A stretch of 64,000 bases of DNA, taken from NCBI GenBank assembly GCA_030837345.1, contig JAUPKQ010000159.1, forward strand, positions 1 to 64,000, given 5' to 3'. The stretch comes from Actinomycetota bacterium. Its GTDB lineage: Bacteria > Actinomycetota > Actinomycetes > Actinomycetales > Kineosporiaceae. The number at the start of each line of letters is the position of its first letter. The first letter of the stretch is position 1. The notes under the pieces are model-generated. The model saw only the letters and a program-made list of their open reading frames with translations. It did no database searches and had not been told where the DNA came from. Shown in pieces: positions 47,797-55,648 of the stretch. A program made the translations under genes and the position numbers.

Positions 47797-48486
47797 TCAG
47801 TGCAACGCCCCGGATCGCCAGCGCCGCGCCGCTGACTCCAGCTGGATCCCGGTGCGCAGGAGATCCGACGCGCGGCGGGTGAGAACGGCCGGGACGTCGT
47901 CCCCCGAACAGCCCCCCGGATGATCATCCGGATGATCATCCGGACAGGCGTCGATCTGGGCGGGAACAGTGATCTCGTCCGCGAGCAGGGCCCAGCCCGT
48001 CGACACGATCCGGCAGAATGCACCGGCCCGGTCCAGGGCGACTCCGAGATCCCCGGTGAACGCCCCGGCCAGGACGGAGTCGGCGAGCGCACGCACCTCG
48101 GCCGGACCGGGCGGATCACCCACCCCGGCGACCACCTCGTGGACCGGTGCGCGGCGCCGTCCGACGTCGAACGCCCGGGCGATGAGCTCACTCCGCCCAC
48201 GGATACCCGCTCGCAAGGCGTACAACCGCCACAAAGCTCCCGGAAGCGAATCGGCTGGCCGCTCGGCCCACAACAGCGCGACCTCGTCGAGGCCGTGCTC
48301 ATCCGTCAGGGCGACGAGCCTGGCGGTCACCGCGTCGTCCCCGCCCCGCCCGTGCCGCACGAGAGCCTCAGCTGTCGCGTGCGCCGCCTGGACCAACTCG
48401 GCGGGGTCGACGCCTCCGACATGGGCGTCGACCTCGACCGGTGCCAGCAAGGCGGGGCGGCGGGGGCGGCCCGGCCGGGACGGCAT
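47797..48486 (-). CDS. Conserved actinobacterial hypothetical protein
   Basis: 229 aa, mostly helical. Homologues near pit in other actinobacteria are often mislabelled as RNA polymerase subunits. It has no polymerase motif. Recognisable conserved stretches: RPALLAPVEVDAHVGGVDPAELVQAAHATAEAL (given here in outline), SLPGALWRLYALR, APVHEVVAGV. An Asp/His-rich insert (DDHPDDHPGG) near the C-terminus could bind metal. Start ATG 48486 has AGG five bases before it. Confidence 0.75.
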   Translation of the reverse strand: MPSRPGRPRRPALLAPVEVDAHVGGVDPAELVQAAHATAEALVRHGRGGDDAVTARLVALTDEHGLDEVALLWAERPADSLPGALWRLYALRAGIRGRSELIARAFDVGRRRAPVHEVVAGVGDPPGPAEVRALADSVLAGAFTGDLGVALDRAGAFCRIVSTGWALLADEITVPAQIDACPDDHPDDHPGGCSGDDVPAVLTRRASDLLRTGIQLESAARRWRSGALH

Positions 48487-48598
48487 GTTCACCTGCATAT
48501 CGTCCCATCCCAGCCAGGAACGGCATATCCGCCGAGCAGTTCAGCCCGCAAGGACGCCACCAGACGCCCCACCCGTCACAGGGTTGTTCAGAGGCGTC

Positions 48599-50560
48599 CT
48601 AGTGCTGCTGGCACGCCATCGGACACGGCATCGGTCCGGGCATCGGCCCCGGCATCGGCCCCGGCATCGGTCCGGGCCTCGGCCCCGGCATCGGTCCGGG
48701 CACCGGCACGTGGACCCGAGGCGGTTTCACGACGACGGGCAACGGGGGCGGCATCCGGTCCGACGAGAACAGGCAGAGACCCTCCCAGAGGTGCTCCTGC
48801 GATATCCCGTTCCCCCGGGGGATGTTCCAGGCGCCGCAGGGCGCGACGAGCCACCACCGGTAGCTGTCCCCGCAGTGGGCCGTAACCACCAGGTATCCCG
48901 TCATGCTCACGTAGTTGTGGACGGATTCGGGGTGCCGCGACGCCGGACACCACATGCGGCGCTCGAACTCACCCGAGCCGATCGGCACCCCCCGATCCTT
49001 CTGCTCCACAGGTCCGCGCCCGTCGTCCCGGCCGGGGTCGTTCTTCCCAGGATCTTTCGTGCTCGTCCCGTTCTTCCCAGGATCTTTCGTGCTCGTCCTG
49101 TTCTTGCCGGGGTCCTTCGTACTCGTCCCGTTCTTCCCGGGGTCCTTCGTACCCGGTTCCGTTCGGTTCAGGGTCGGGCGAGAGGACGCGCCGGTCTTCC
49201 GGGGAGTACCGGTGGCAGTGGGCGTCGTCGTCCGGTGCGCCCGCGCGCCCGACGAGGACGACGGACGGCGGGAGGCGTCCTCCGGCCCCTGCCCGGACCT
49301 CGCGGGCCCGGCGTCGCCGCCCGCCGGAGCGGTCTGAGGAGCTCCCGTCCAGCCCGGCGACCCTGTCGGTGTCGCCACGGTCGGATCCACCGGCACCGTC
49401 TCGGTCGAACTCGGCAACGGAAGGGCGACGGCGGTCGCCCAGGTGCGCGGTCCTCCGCTCCCGCTCGAGTCCCCGTCCCATCCGCGGCTTCCAGGGATCA
49501 GCAGGGCTCCGAGGATCCCCACGACCGCGAGACCAGCCACGACGGCTGCCGCCCATCCCGGGATGCTCGTCCCTCCGATCCCACCGGCACCACCGGTCCC
49601 GGTCGAACCACCCGTCGCGGTCGAACCACCGGTCCCACCGGTCCCACCCGTCCCACCGGTCCCACCCGTCCCACCCGTCCCGGTCGTGCCCGAACCGTCC
49701 GGAGTGGAGGGCTGGGACGTGACCGTGGACGCAGGGGTGCTCGGCGGGAGCATCGGAACTCCGGCCTGCGCCAGGGCCGCCCTCGCCTGGTCCTTCAGCG
49801 AGGCAGCGGCAACGGCGATCGGCACGGCGGAGAAGAGGAGTTCTGGCTGGGTCTGCTTGAGCATCTCCGCGGCGCAGCTCATGCACTTGCGCCGATGCCG
49901 GGTGATCATCGACGCGGCCTTGGCGTCGAAACCGCTGTCGTCCTTGACGAGCCTGGCCAGGTCGTCGCAGCTCGGGCGGCCTTCGCGCCAGAGCAGGACG
50001 GCGCCGATCGTCTCACGGAGCCGGCTACGAAGCCGGAACAGCATCTGGTAAGCGCTGTTCGGGGTGACGCTGAGTTCCTCTGCGATCTCGGCCGGTTCCA
50101 GACCGTGGCGCAGGTGGAGGTCGAGCAGGCTGGTGTCACGGTCCCCGAGGGCAGCCGCAGCCGTCCAGATCAGTCTCTGGCGGTCGTCCCGTTCGACCTC
50201 GGCGTCGGGCCCGGGCGCGGCATCGGGAATCGCCATCGGTTCCTCGGTATCTAGCGAGTCATGGCGCCGAGTGCGTTCTCGCTCCAGTCGGTTGAGAGCT
50301 CTGTTCCGGGTAGCCCGGAGGATCCACCCCCCAAAGGCCGCCGGATCCCGCAATTGCGCCAATTGCTCCCAAGCAGCGAGGAAAGTGTCCTGGGTGACAT
50401 CGGCAGCGTTCTCGCTGTTGCGGCAGATGTTCAGAGCTACGTCATAACAACGGTCGTACCACCGTTCAAAGAGCTCTCCGTAAGCATTCGGACGCGTTCC
50501 GCGTGCCGCATCCACGAGATCGGCATCGCTCCACCCGACGAAAGCCCCCGACCGATTCAT
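48599..50560 (-). CDS. ECF-type sigma factor fused to zinc motif, membrane span and extracellular domain
   Basis: 653 aa. Sigma region 2 (about 27-93: DVTQDTFLAAWEQL) and region 4 (about 128-185: LEPAEIAEELSVTPNSAYQM) make an ECF sigma factor. A zinc-anti-sigma-like motif follows (C198, then H222-x3-C226-x2-C229). A Gly/Thr repeat (291-331) leads to one membrane span (335-355). The outer part has four copies of a 10-residue TKDPGKN repeat (471-507), a Cys-containing domain (C538, C563, C575, C596) and a PMPGP repeat tail with C646 and C650. Start ATG 50560. Last gene after the Cys-repeat protein and L,D-transpeptidase. Suggests a membrane-tethered sigma factor sensing the envelope. Confidence 0.85.
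   Translation of the reverse strand: MNRSGAFVGWSDADLVDAARGTRPNAYGELFERWYDRCYDVALNICRNSENAADVTQDTFLAAWEQLAQLRDPAAFGGWILRATRNRALNRLERERTRRHDSLDTEEPMAIPDAAPGPDAEVERDDRQRLIWTAAAALGDRDTSLLDLHLRHGLEPAEIAEELSVTPNSAYQMLFRLRSRLRETIGAVLLWREGRPSCDDLARLVKDDSGFDAKAASMITRHRRKCMSCAAEMLKQTQPELLFSAVPIAVAAASLKDQARAALAQAGVPMLPPSTPASTVTSQPSTPDGSGTTGTGGTGGTGGTGGTGGTGGSTATGGSTGTGGAGGIGGTSIPGWAAAVVAGLAVVGILGALLIPGSRGWDGDSSGSGGPRTWATAVALPLPSSTETVPVDPTVATPTGSPGWTGAPQTAPAGGDAGPARSGQGPEDASRRPSSSSGARAHRTTTPTATGTPRKTGASSRPTLNRTEPGTKDPGKNGTSTKDPGKNRTSTKDPGKNGTSTKDPGKNDPGRDDGRGPVEQKDRGVPIGSGEFERRMWCPASRHPESVHNYVSMTGYLVVTAHCGDSYRWWLVAPCGAWNIPRGNGISQEHLWEGLCLFSSDRMPPPLPVVVKPPRVHVPVPGPMPGPRPGPMPGPMPGPMPGPMPCPMACQQH
48623..48709 (-). 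repeat. PMPGP-coding repeat
   Basis: Repeats of GGCATCGGTCCGGG type encode PGPMPGP units at the C-terminus of the sigma-fusion protein. Units are in multiples of three bases. Confidence 0.8.
49040..49150 (-). repeat. 30-bp tandem repeat in the sigma-fusion gene
   Basis: Nearly four copies of a 30-bp unit encode TKDPGKNGTS-type decapeptides in the predicted extracellular stalk. Small base changes between copies (AGGATCTTTCGT versus GGGGTCCTTCGT) show two sub-types, meaning block duplication. Confidence 0.85.
49568..49690 (-). repeat. Gly-Thr-coding repeat before the membrane span
   Basis: CCCACCGGT/CCCACCCGT-type 9-bp units encode GGT tripeptides between the zinc motif and the membrane segment of the sigma-fusion protein, a flexible cytoplasmic linker. 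Confidence 0.75.
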
Positions 50561-50597
50561 GGCCCCGATCCTCACACCTTCGATTGATCGTTTGTAC

Positions 50598-51443
50598 TCA
50601 GGCGACTATGTCGATCGGAGTACCCAGCGGAACGTCCTCGAGTTTACGAACGACCGAGTTCGGCACCCGGACGCAGCCATGCGTCGTAGCGGTCCCGATA
50701 CTCGCAGGTTCGTTCGTGCCGTGAATCCCTATCTGGGCATCCCCGTCACCGAACTTCGTCAGGGACGCCGAGTGCGCGGAGATCCCCAGGGCGAAGGCGC
50801 CGTAGGCCCCCTTCGGATCAGTGGTCCGCACGCGGTCGGTGACGAAGAAGGTCCCCACCGGCGTGGGCGTCCGTGCCGCACCCGTCGCGACCTTCGTCGA
50901 GACCACCTGACTCCCTCCGGCCCTCAGCACCAGGGTCCGGTCGGAGATGTCGATGACGATCCGCTCGGTGATCTGCTGCACCACGACGTCCGAACGACGG
51001 ACCCAGCCCGTGGCTCCGTTCGGCCGTACCGGCAGGAGCACCTCGATCCATTCACCGGCATCGCGCTTGGCGAGCAGGACCCTGGCGCTGCCCATCGGGG
51101 TGGTGGCGGTCAGCGTAGCCACCGGTTTCGCGTCCTTCTTGGCCGCCTTCCGAACGATCAGCGAACCACGCCGGGCGCGGACGACATTCGCCGGGCCGGA
51201 TGCCGGGGAATCGGACGTCTCTGGGGACGCCGCGCCGGACGTCGCGCCGGACGTCGCCGACGCGGGGTCGGACATCGGGTCCAAGGTGGGACTCGACTCG
51301 CTCGCACCGGCGTCGACGACCGATCCGGACATCGTGGCGCCCACGGACGACGCCCGGGACACCTCGGTCTCGGCCGAGCCACACGCCGTCAGCATCAGAC
51401 TCGCGACGACCACGGGCCCGATCCTCCTCAACAGACACCTCAC
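50598..51443 (-). CDS. L,D-transpeptidase lipoprotein
   Basis: 281 aa. Signal with lipobox LTAC (C21), a Ser/Ala/Asp-rich linker, an SH3-like domain (about 87-155) and a C-terminal YkuD catalytic domain. The last has IGIHGTN and HGCVRVP with nucleophile C257. L,D-transpeptidases form 3-3 peptidoglycan cross-links or attach proteins to the wall. Start GTG 51443 is fixed by AAGGAGG nine bases upstream. It lies 37 bp before the sigma-fusion gene and 76 bp after the Cys-repeat gene on the same strand, so one transcript is likely. Confidence 0.9.
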   Translation of the reverse strand: MRCLLRRIGPVVVASLMLTACGSAETEVSRASSVGATMSGSVVDAGASESSPTLDPMSDPASATSGATSGAASPETSDSPASGPANVVRARRGSLIVRKAAKKDAKPVATLTATTPMGSARVLLAKRDAGEWIEVLLPVRPNGATGWVRRSDVVVQQITERIVIDISDRTLVLRAGGSQVVSTKVATGAARTPTPVGTFFVTDRVRTTDPKGAYGAFALGISAHSASLTKFGDGDAQIGIHGTNEPASIGTATTHGCVRVPNSVVRKLEDVPLGTPIDIVA

Positions 51444-51519
51444 CGGTCCTGGCCTCCTTCTTCTCTCATCGTGACTTGATCGAACGATCCATGGGGACGA
51501 CACGAGCAGCGGCGGCACC

Positions 51520-52230
51520 TCAGCCGGTGAAGTTCGGAGGAGCGATGACGATCTCGCATCCGCCCGGGCCGGAAGGCTTACCGGTCTCGCAGCGGGGGGT
51601 CTTGCTGGTGCTCGGCGGGCGCGTGATGGTGACTGTGGGCGGAACAACGGTCACCACGGGAGGGGTCACGACAACGACCGGGGGAATGGTCACGCTCGGC
51701 GGCTCGACGGTCACGGTCGGCGGCGTCACGACGATCGGCGGCACCTTCACCCTCGGCGGGTTCTTGCCACACCGGCCCGAACCACAGTCCGACGGCGGCA
51801 TGACGACAATCGGCGGCACGTTCACCTTCGGCGGCGTGTGCCCGCACCGGCCCGAACCACAATCGACCGGCGGGACGACAATCTTCGGCGGCGTGTACCC
51901 GCACCGGCCCGAACCACAGTTCTGCGGCGGAGTCTGACCGCACCGGCCCGAACCACAGTTCATCGGCGGGACGACGATCTTCGGCGGCATCTGACCGCAC
52001 CGGCCCGAACCGCACTGGGGCGGCACGTTCACCTTCGGCGGCGCCTGGCCGCACCGGCCCTGACCGCAGTTCTGCGGCGGGCGCGGAGCCGGGTAGTCAC
52101 ACGCCAAGGCCGACACCGCGGGGCCGAAAGTCATCGCCGCGGTGGCCACGGCGACGCCGAAGAGGCGAAAGCGCAGACGCTTACCTCTCGCCAGGACGAT
52201 ACGGCTGATGACGCCTCGCATGGAGTCCAT
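51520..52230 (-). CDS. Secreted Cys-rich repeat protein (CGxGRCG repeats)
   Basis: 236 aa, not recognised. A signal peptide ends near ALA-C44. Six copies of CG[SQ]GRCG follow (C55/C60, C73/C78, C92/C97, C105/C110, C124/C129, C149/C154), each followed by a PPK[VI]-type linker. Then comes a stretch of PPxVTV units (about 160-205) and a last cysteine pair (C214, C225). With 15 cysteines after export, a disulfide-linked or metal-binding fibre or wall protein is plausible. Start ATG 52230 follows GAGAGGA. GGGAACCC about 80 bases upstream could be an ECF-type -35 element, weak evidence. First gene of the three-gene set. Confidence 0.8.
   Translation of the reverse strand: MDSMRGVISRIVLARGKRLRFRLFGVAVATAAMTFGPAVSALACDYPAPRPPQNCGQGRCGQAPPKVNVPPQCGSGRCGQMPPKIVVPPMNCGSGRCGQTPPQNCGSGRCGYTPPKIVVPPVDCGSGRCGHTPPKVNVPPIVVMPPSDCGSGRCGKNPPRVKVPPIVVTPPTVTVEPPSVTIPPVVVVTPPVVTVVPPTVTITRPPSTSKTPRCETGKPSGPGGCEIVIAPPNFTG
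51765..52078 (-). repeat. Cys-repeat coding tandem array
   Basis: Six degenerate units sharing CACCGGCCCGAACCACA-type cores (plus strand) encode the CGxGRCG motifs. Spacing between units varies (about 39 to 75 bp), so the array grew by unequal duplication followed by linker divergence. Confidence 0.8.
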
Positions 52231-52427
52231 CGGAAGTCCTCTCGGTCGGCGCGCGGCTCCTGTTGCTGCGCGCTCGACCGTCCTGACCGGTAGCCCCCCA
52301 CGTCTCTTACGGGTTCCCGGAAAAAAACTTTGAGAACTTCGGAAAGTCGACGCAATGTAATCGCCAAATGGCATTGAGTGACCAATGTGGGGGTTGCCCT
52401 CCAGTCCGAGGGCAGTGCTCCGCAAAA

Positions 52428-52466
52428 GCCCGCAGCCCTCCGGATCGGCTCCGGAGGGCTGCGGGC
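52428..52466 (-). terminator. Terminator of the DUF1508/H1-like gene
   Basis: A perfect 16-bp stem (52428-52443 with 52451-52466) and a 7-base loop begin 11 bases after the stop codon of the minus-strand gene. The downstream minus-strand sequence starts with a short T run (TTTT). Confidence 0.85.
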
Positions 52467-52477
52467 GAGGGCTGGCG

Positions 52478-53293
52478 TCAGGCGTTGACGGAGTGCTTCG
52501 TGACGGACTTCGCGGTGAGGGGCTTCGCGATCGACGGTTTGCGGGCGCCGGAGGTCCGGACGACCGGCTTGCGCGTCATGGCCTTCCCGTTCGATCTCCC
52601 GTTCATCGTCCCGTCCAGCTTCCCCTTGGCGGTCGGGTTCAACGAGGTGACCGTCGCGGGCCTGCTCATGCCAGGCTTCGAGGTGTTCTTGGCCGCAGCT
52701 GGCTTCGGTGCCGGCTTGGCGGCCGGACGGGAAACAGTCACCGCCGGAACGGGCTTGCGCGCGACCGGCTTGCGGACCACGGGCTTGCGCGCCACGGGCT
52801 TGGCGGCAGGCTTGCGGACGGCGGATTTGGCCGCGGGTTTACGGACGGCCGGTTTGACGCCGCGCTTGGCCTCCGCGGCGGTGACGGTGCGCTGCGCCGG
52901 GACGCGACGCGCCGGCGTCGGAGCAGAAGCCTTACGAACGGCCGGCTTCGCCGTGGACGTCCGCTTCGCCGCGGGCTTCGCGGCGGCGGGCTTCGCCACA
53001 GCGGACCGGCGGGCGACGGGCTTCGCGGCGGCGGGCTTCACCACGGGCGCACGCTTCGCGGCGGGCTTCGCAGCGGCGGGCTTCGCGGCGGGCCGACGGG
53101 CGGCGGGCCTGGTGACGGTGGTGTCGTCGAGCGCCGCCACAACGGCGTTCTTCCGAACGGACGCCAGCCCGTTCAGCGCCGACGCCTTGGTCGCGTACGT
53201 CGCCGAGGTGGCGACCTCCTGACCGTTGGCGGCAAGGAGCGAGAACCGGAACTTCCCGGTCTTGTCCTTGAAGAGGGTGAACTTCGCGGGCAC
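52478..53293 (-). CDS. DUF1508 protein with histone-H1-like tail
   Basis: 271 aa. The first about 57 residues form a single YegP/DUF1508 repeat (FTLFKDKTGKFRFSLLAANG; then KASALNGLASVRKNA). The rest is a Lys/Arg/Ala/Pro-rich tail of KPAAAKPA and RKPVARKP units, as in histone H1-like proteins and HupS-type tails, expected to be disordered and DNA- or RNA-binding. Start GTG 53293 has AGGAGG five bases upstream. Followed by a strong terminator, so it is a single-gene unit. A nucleoid-associated role is inferred, not shown. Confidence 0.82.
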   Translation of the reverse strand: MPAKFTLFKDKTGKFRFSLLAANGQEVATSATYATKASALNGLASVRKNAVVAALDDTTVTRPAARRPAAKPAAAKPAAKRAPVVKPAAAKPVARRSAVAKPAAAKPAAKRTSTAKPAVRKASAPTPARRVPAQRTVTAAEAKRGVKPAVRKPAAKSAVRKPAAKPVARKPVVRKPVARKPVPAVTVSRPAAKPAPKPAAAKNTSKPGMSRPATVTSLNPTAKGKLDGTMNGRSNGKAMTRKPVVRTSGARKPSIAKPLTAKSVTKHSVNA

Positions 53294-53496
53294 TAGGGCC
53301 TCCTGGTGAGGGGCGGTCGACCGACCACCACTGGGATCAGCTACGCCCCACAGATCGTCACCCTCCGCTCGGACCTGTAGCCGTTCGGAGCAACTTCCTC
53401 GTCTCCGCGGAGCAATCCGCAGCCCCACTCTTGACACCGCCGTCGGCCAGCAGCTGGTCGGCGGGCCCGGGACCGAGGTCTCCGCCGCCCCCCAGA

Positions 53497-53560
53497 AATC
53501 GAGAACCCGGGTGGCGCCGACGAGAAACTCCTCTCACCGTCACCACCCGGGTTCTCGATT
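53497..53560. repeat. 18-bp perfect inverted repeat
   Basis: Arms 53497-53514 and 53543-53560 (AATCGAGAACCCGGGTGG and its complement) flank 28 bases. It begins 28 bp past the stop of the minus-strand membrane gene, so it may be its terminator, though the loop is large and no T-run follows. Confidence 0.7.
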
Positions 53561-53588
53561 CTTGCCTGGCCCGAGGTGCGAAGTTCGA

Positions 53589-54533
53589 TCAGGCCGCTGG
53601 ATCCTTCGTCGTGGCCTGGTCCTTCTTGCGGTCGTCCGCGCCGGTGTTACGCGCCGCGTCACCGCCCTCGTCCGCCGCGCCGCCCTGACCCGCCTCGGCG
53701 GTGGGCGTCGGCTCGGGGGACGCCTCATCGGTCGTCGTCCGGTTCTTCTCGCCCGAGCCCTCCGCGCCGGAGGAACTGCTGGAGCTCGATTCGTCCCGGG
53801 TCTTCCCGTTGTCCCCCTCGGTGGACGACGTCGTCGTGGAGGAGGTGCCGGCGGGGTCCTCGGTGCCCTTGGTGGCGGAACCCGACGGCGACGACGTCGC
53901 CTCCTCCGGAGACGTGATCGTGGCGGTCGGATCGGGAGCGGGCTTCTTCTCGCGGACCGGTTTCTTCACCGGTGGGGCGGGAGCGACGAACTGTCCGACC
54001 GTCGTGCCGGTCCGCTGGGCATCGCTGATCGGGTGACCGAGGAAAAGCTCCGTGCTGAAGATCGCCCCCATGGCGATCACGAAGGCGAAACCGGTCATCA
54101 CGGCGACGGGTTGCCACAGCGAGATCGAACGCCGCGGCTGCGCCCGCCGGGGGCGGTACTGGGGCTCCGAGGGGCGGGAAGCGGCCTGTTGCCATTCGGC
54201 CGGGAAACCACCCGAGCCGGGGGCACCGCCGGGGTCGCTGCCGGGGACGGTCAACGACGAGCGCTGGACGCTCGGCACGCCGGACCGAGGGGTGCGGATC
54301 TTGCTGCCCGCCGACTGGAGGGACGTCGCGTAGAAGGTCGCGGCGACGCTCGACAGGACGGAGCCGAGGGCGGCCCCGGTCAGGGTCCCGCCGACGCCCA
54401 GGTAGGACGCGGCGACCGCGGCGGTGACGGAGGCGAGAGCACCCCCAGTGATCTTGGGAACGCTGAGGTCGAGCTTCGCCATGAAGGACTTGGGCTCGTC
54501 GGTGTCTGGAGGAGAGTTCGTGGGAGACGTCAT
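53589..54533 (-). CDS. Membrane protein with Ser/Thr/Glu-rich outer tail
   Basis: 314 aa. A conserved actinobacterial N-terminal segment (FMAKLDLSVPKITGGALASV) with a Gly/Ala-rich hydrophobic region, a basic cytosolic loop, one clear membrane span (VAVMTGFAFVIAMGAIFSTELFLG) and a long low-complexity acidic Ser/Thr/Glu/Pro tail. No catalytic motif. The start may be ATG 54533 or 54575. Neither has a ribosome-binding site. TACAAT at 54634-54639 (minus) is a good -10 element upstream. Confidence 0.7.
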   Translation of the reverse strand: MTSPTNSPPDTDEPKSFMAKLDLSVPKITGGALASVTAAVAASYLGVGGTLTGAALGSVLSSVAATFYATSLQSAGSKIRTPRSGVPSVQRSSLTVPGSDPGGAPGSGGFPAEWQQAASRPSEPQYRPRRAQPRRSISLWQPVAVMTGFAFVIAMGAIFSTELFLGHPISDAQRTGTTVGQFVAPAPPVKKPVREKKPAPDPTATITSPEEATSSPSGSATKGTEDPAGTSSTTTSSTEGDNGKTRDESSSSSSSGAEGSGEKNRTTTDEASPEPTPTAEAGQGGAADEGGDAARNTGADDRKKDQATTKDPAA

Positions 54534-54633
54534 GAGAGGTGGCTTGGCACTCCGTGCGGGAACGTCTACGGGCATCAGAAAGGGACAAGCCCGCCCGGGA
54601 TCAACTACCCCCGTTCGGGCTACTTAGGCATCG

Positions 54634-54639
54634 ATTGTA
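54634..54639 (-). promoter_or_regulatory. -10 element for the membrane gene
   Basis: TACAAT on the minus strand, near-consensus, 60 to 100 bases before the candidate starts of the 53589-54533 gene. Confidence 0.4.
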
Positions 54640-54709
54640 GGCACTGTCCCCGCCTCCTCCGTTCAGCCGGTCCTGCCGCGGCCCCGGCGTCCTGCCGTAC
54701 CGTCGAACG

Positions 54710-55630
54710 GTGACGATCGAGCACACACACCGCCACGATCACCACCACGCGACGACCGGACGCGCGAGACTCGCCATCGTTCTGGCGCTGACCTCGACGG
54801 TTCTCGCGATCCAGCTGATCGGCGCTGTGACCTCCGGCAGCCTCGCGCTGCTCGCGGACGCCGGGCACATGTTCACCGACGCGGCGGGCCTCGCCCTGGC
54901 CCTGTTCGCCGCGGTGCTCGCCGCCCGCCCGCCCACTCCCCGCCGGACCTGGGGGTTCCTCCGGGCGGAGGTGCTCGCCGCCGGGGCGCAGGCGACAGTT
55001 CTGCTGCTCGTCGGGGGGTTTGTGCTCGTCGAGGGAATCGGGCGCCTGATCGACCCTCCCGGCGTCGCCCCGGTCCCGATGGCCGCGTTCGGCGGGGTCG
55101 GCCTGGTCGGAAACCTCATCGCCGTCGCCGTGCTCGCCACCGCCGACCGGCAGAGCCTGAACCTCCGGGCCGCCTTCCTCGAAGTCGTCAACGACGCGCT
55201 GGGGTCGGCGTCCGTGATCGTCGCCGCGTTGCTGATCTCCCTCACCGGCTGGACCCGTTTCGACGCCGTCGCCTCCTTGCTGATCGCCGTCCTCATCGTG
55301 CCGCGGACCCTGGGGCTCCTGCGCGAGAGCGTCGGCGTCCTGCTGGAGTCCACCCCGCCCGGCCTGGACCTCGACGCCGTCCGGGCCCACATCCTCGGCG
55401 TCAGCCATGTGGTGGGGGTCCACGACCTCCACGCCACGCTCGTCGCGACCGGTCTGCCGGTGCTGACGGCGCACGTGATCGTCGACGACGGGTGCTTCCA
55501 CGACGGGTGCGTCCCGCAGCTCCTCGACGCGCTCCAGACCTGCCTCGCCGGTCACTTCGACGTCGGTCACTCGACCTTCCAGATCGAACCCGCCGCCCAC
55601 GCCGAGCACGAGCACGCCCACCACGCGTGA
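54710..55630 (+). CDS. Cation diffusion facilitator (metal exporter)
   Basis: 306 aa, six spans and a C-terminal cytosolic domain. It has His-rich ends (HTHRHDHHH at the N-terminus, HAEHEHAHH at the C-terminus) for metal binding. The transport site in span 2 is H53/D57 (ADAGHMFTDAAG). In span 5 the usual His is Glu (E158-x3-D162, LEVVNDALGS). Zinc, cobalt or similar divalent metals are exported in exchange for protons by the family, and this substitution may alter metal preference. Start GTG 54710. Confidence 0.9.
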   Translation: MTIEHTHRHDHHHATTGRARLAIVLALTSTVLAIQLIGAVTSGSLALLADAGHMFTDAAGLALALFAAVLAARPPTPRRTWGFLRAEVLAAGAQATVLLLVGGFVLVEGIGRLIDPPGVAPVPMAAFGGVGLVGNLIAVAVLATADRQSLNLRAAFLEVVNDALGSASVIVAALLISLTGWTRFDAVASLLIAVLIVPRTLGLLRESVGVLLESTPPGLDLDAVRAHILGVSHVVGVHDLHATLVATGLPVLTAHVIVDDGCFHDGCVPQLLDALQTCLAGHFDVGHSTFQIEPAAHAEHEHAHHA

Positions 55631-55648
55631 GTCCTCCGCGGGAAGCCG

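Noticed and set aside
52311-52318. ECF-type -35 (GGGAACCC on the minus strand) for the Cys-repeat gene
   Set aside because: A similar short motif is easy to find by chance, and no convincing -10 lies at the right distance. A motif search of the genome would decide.
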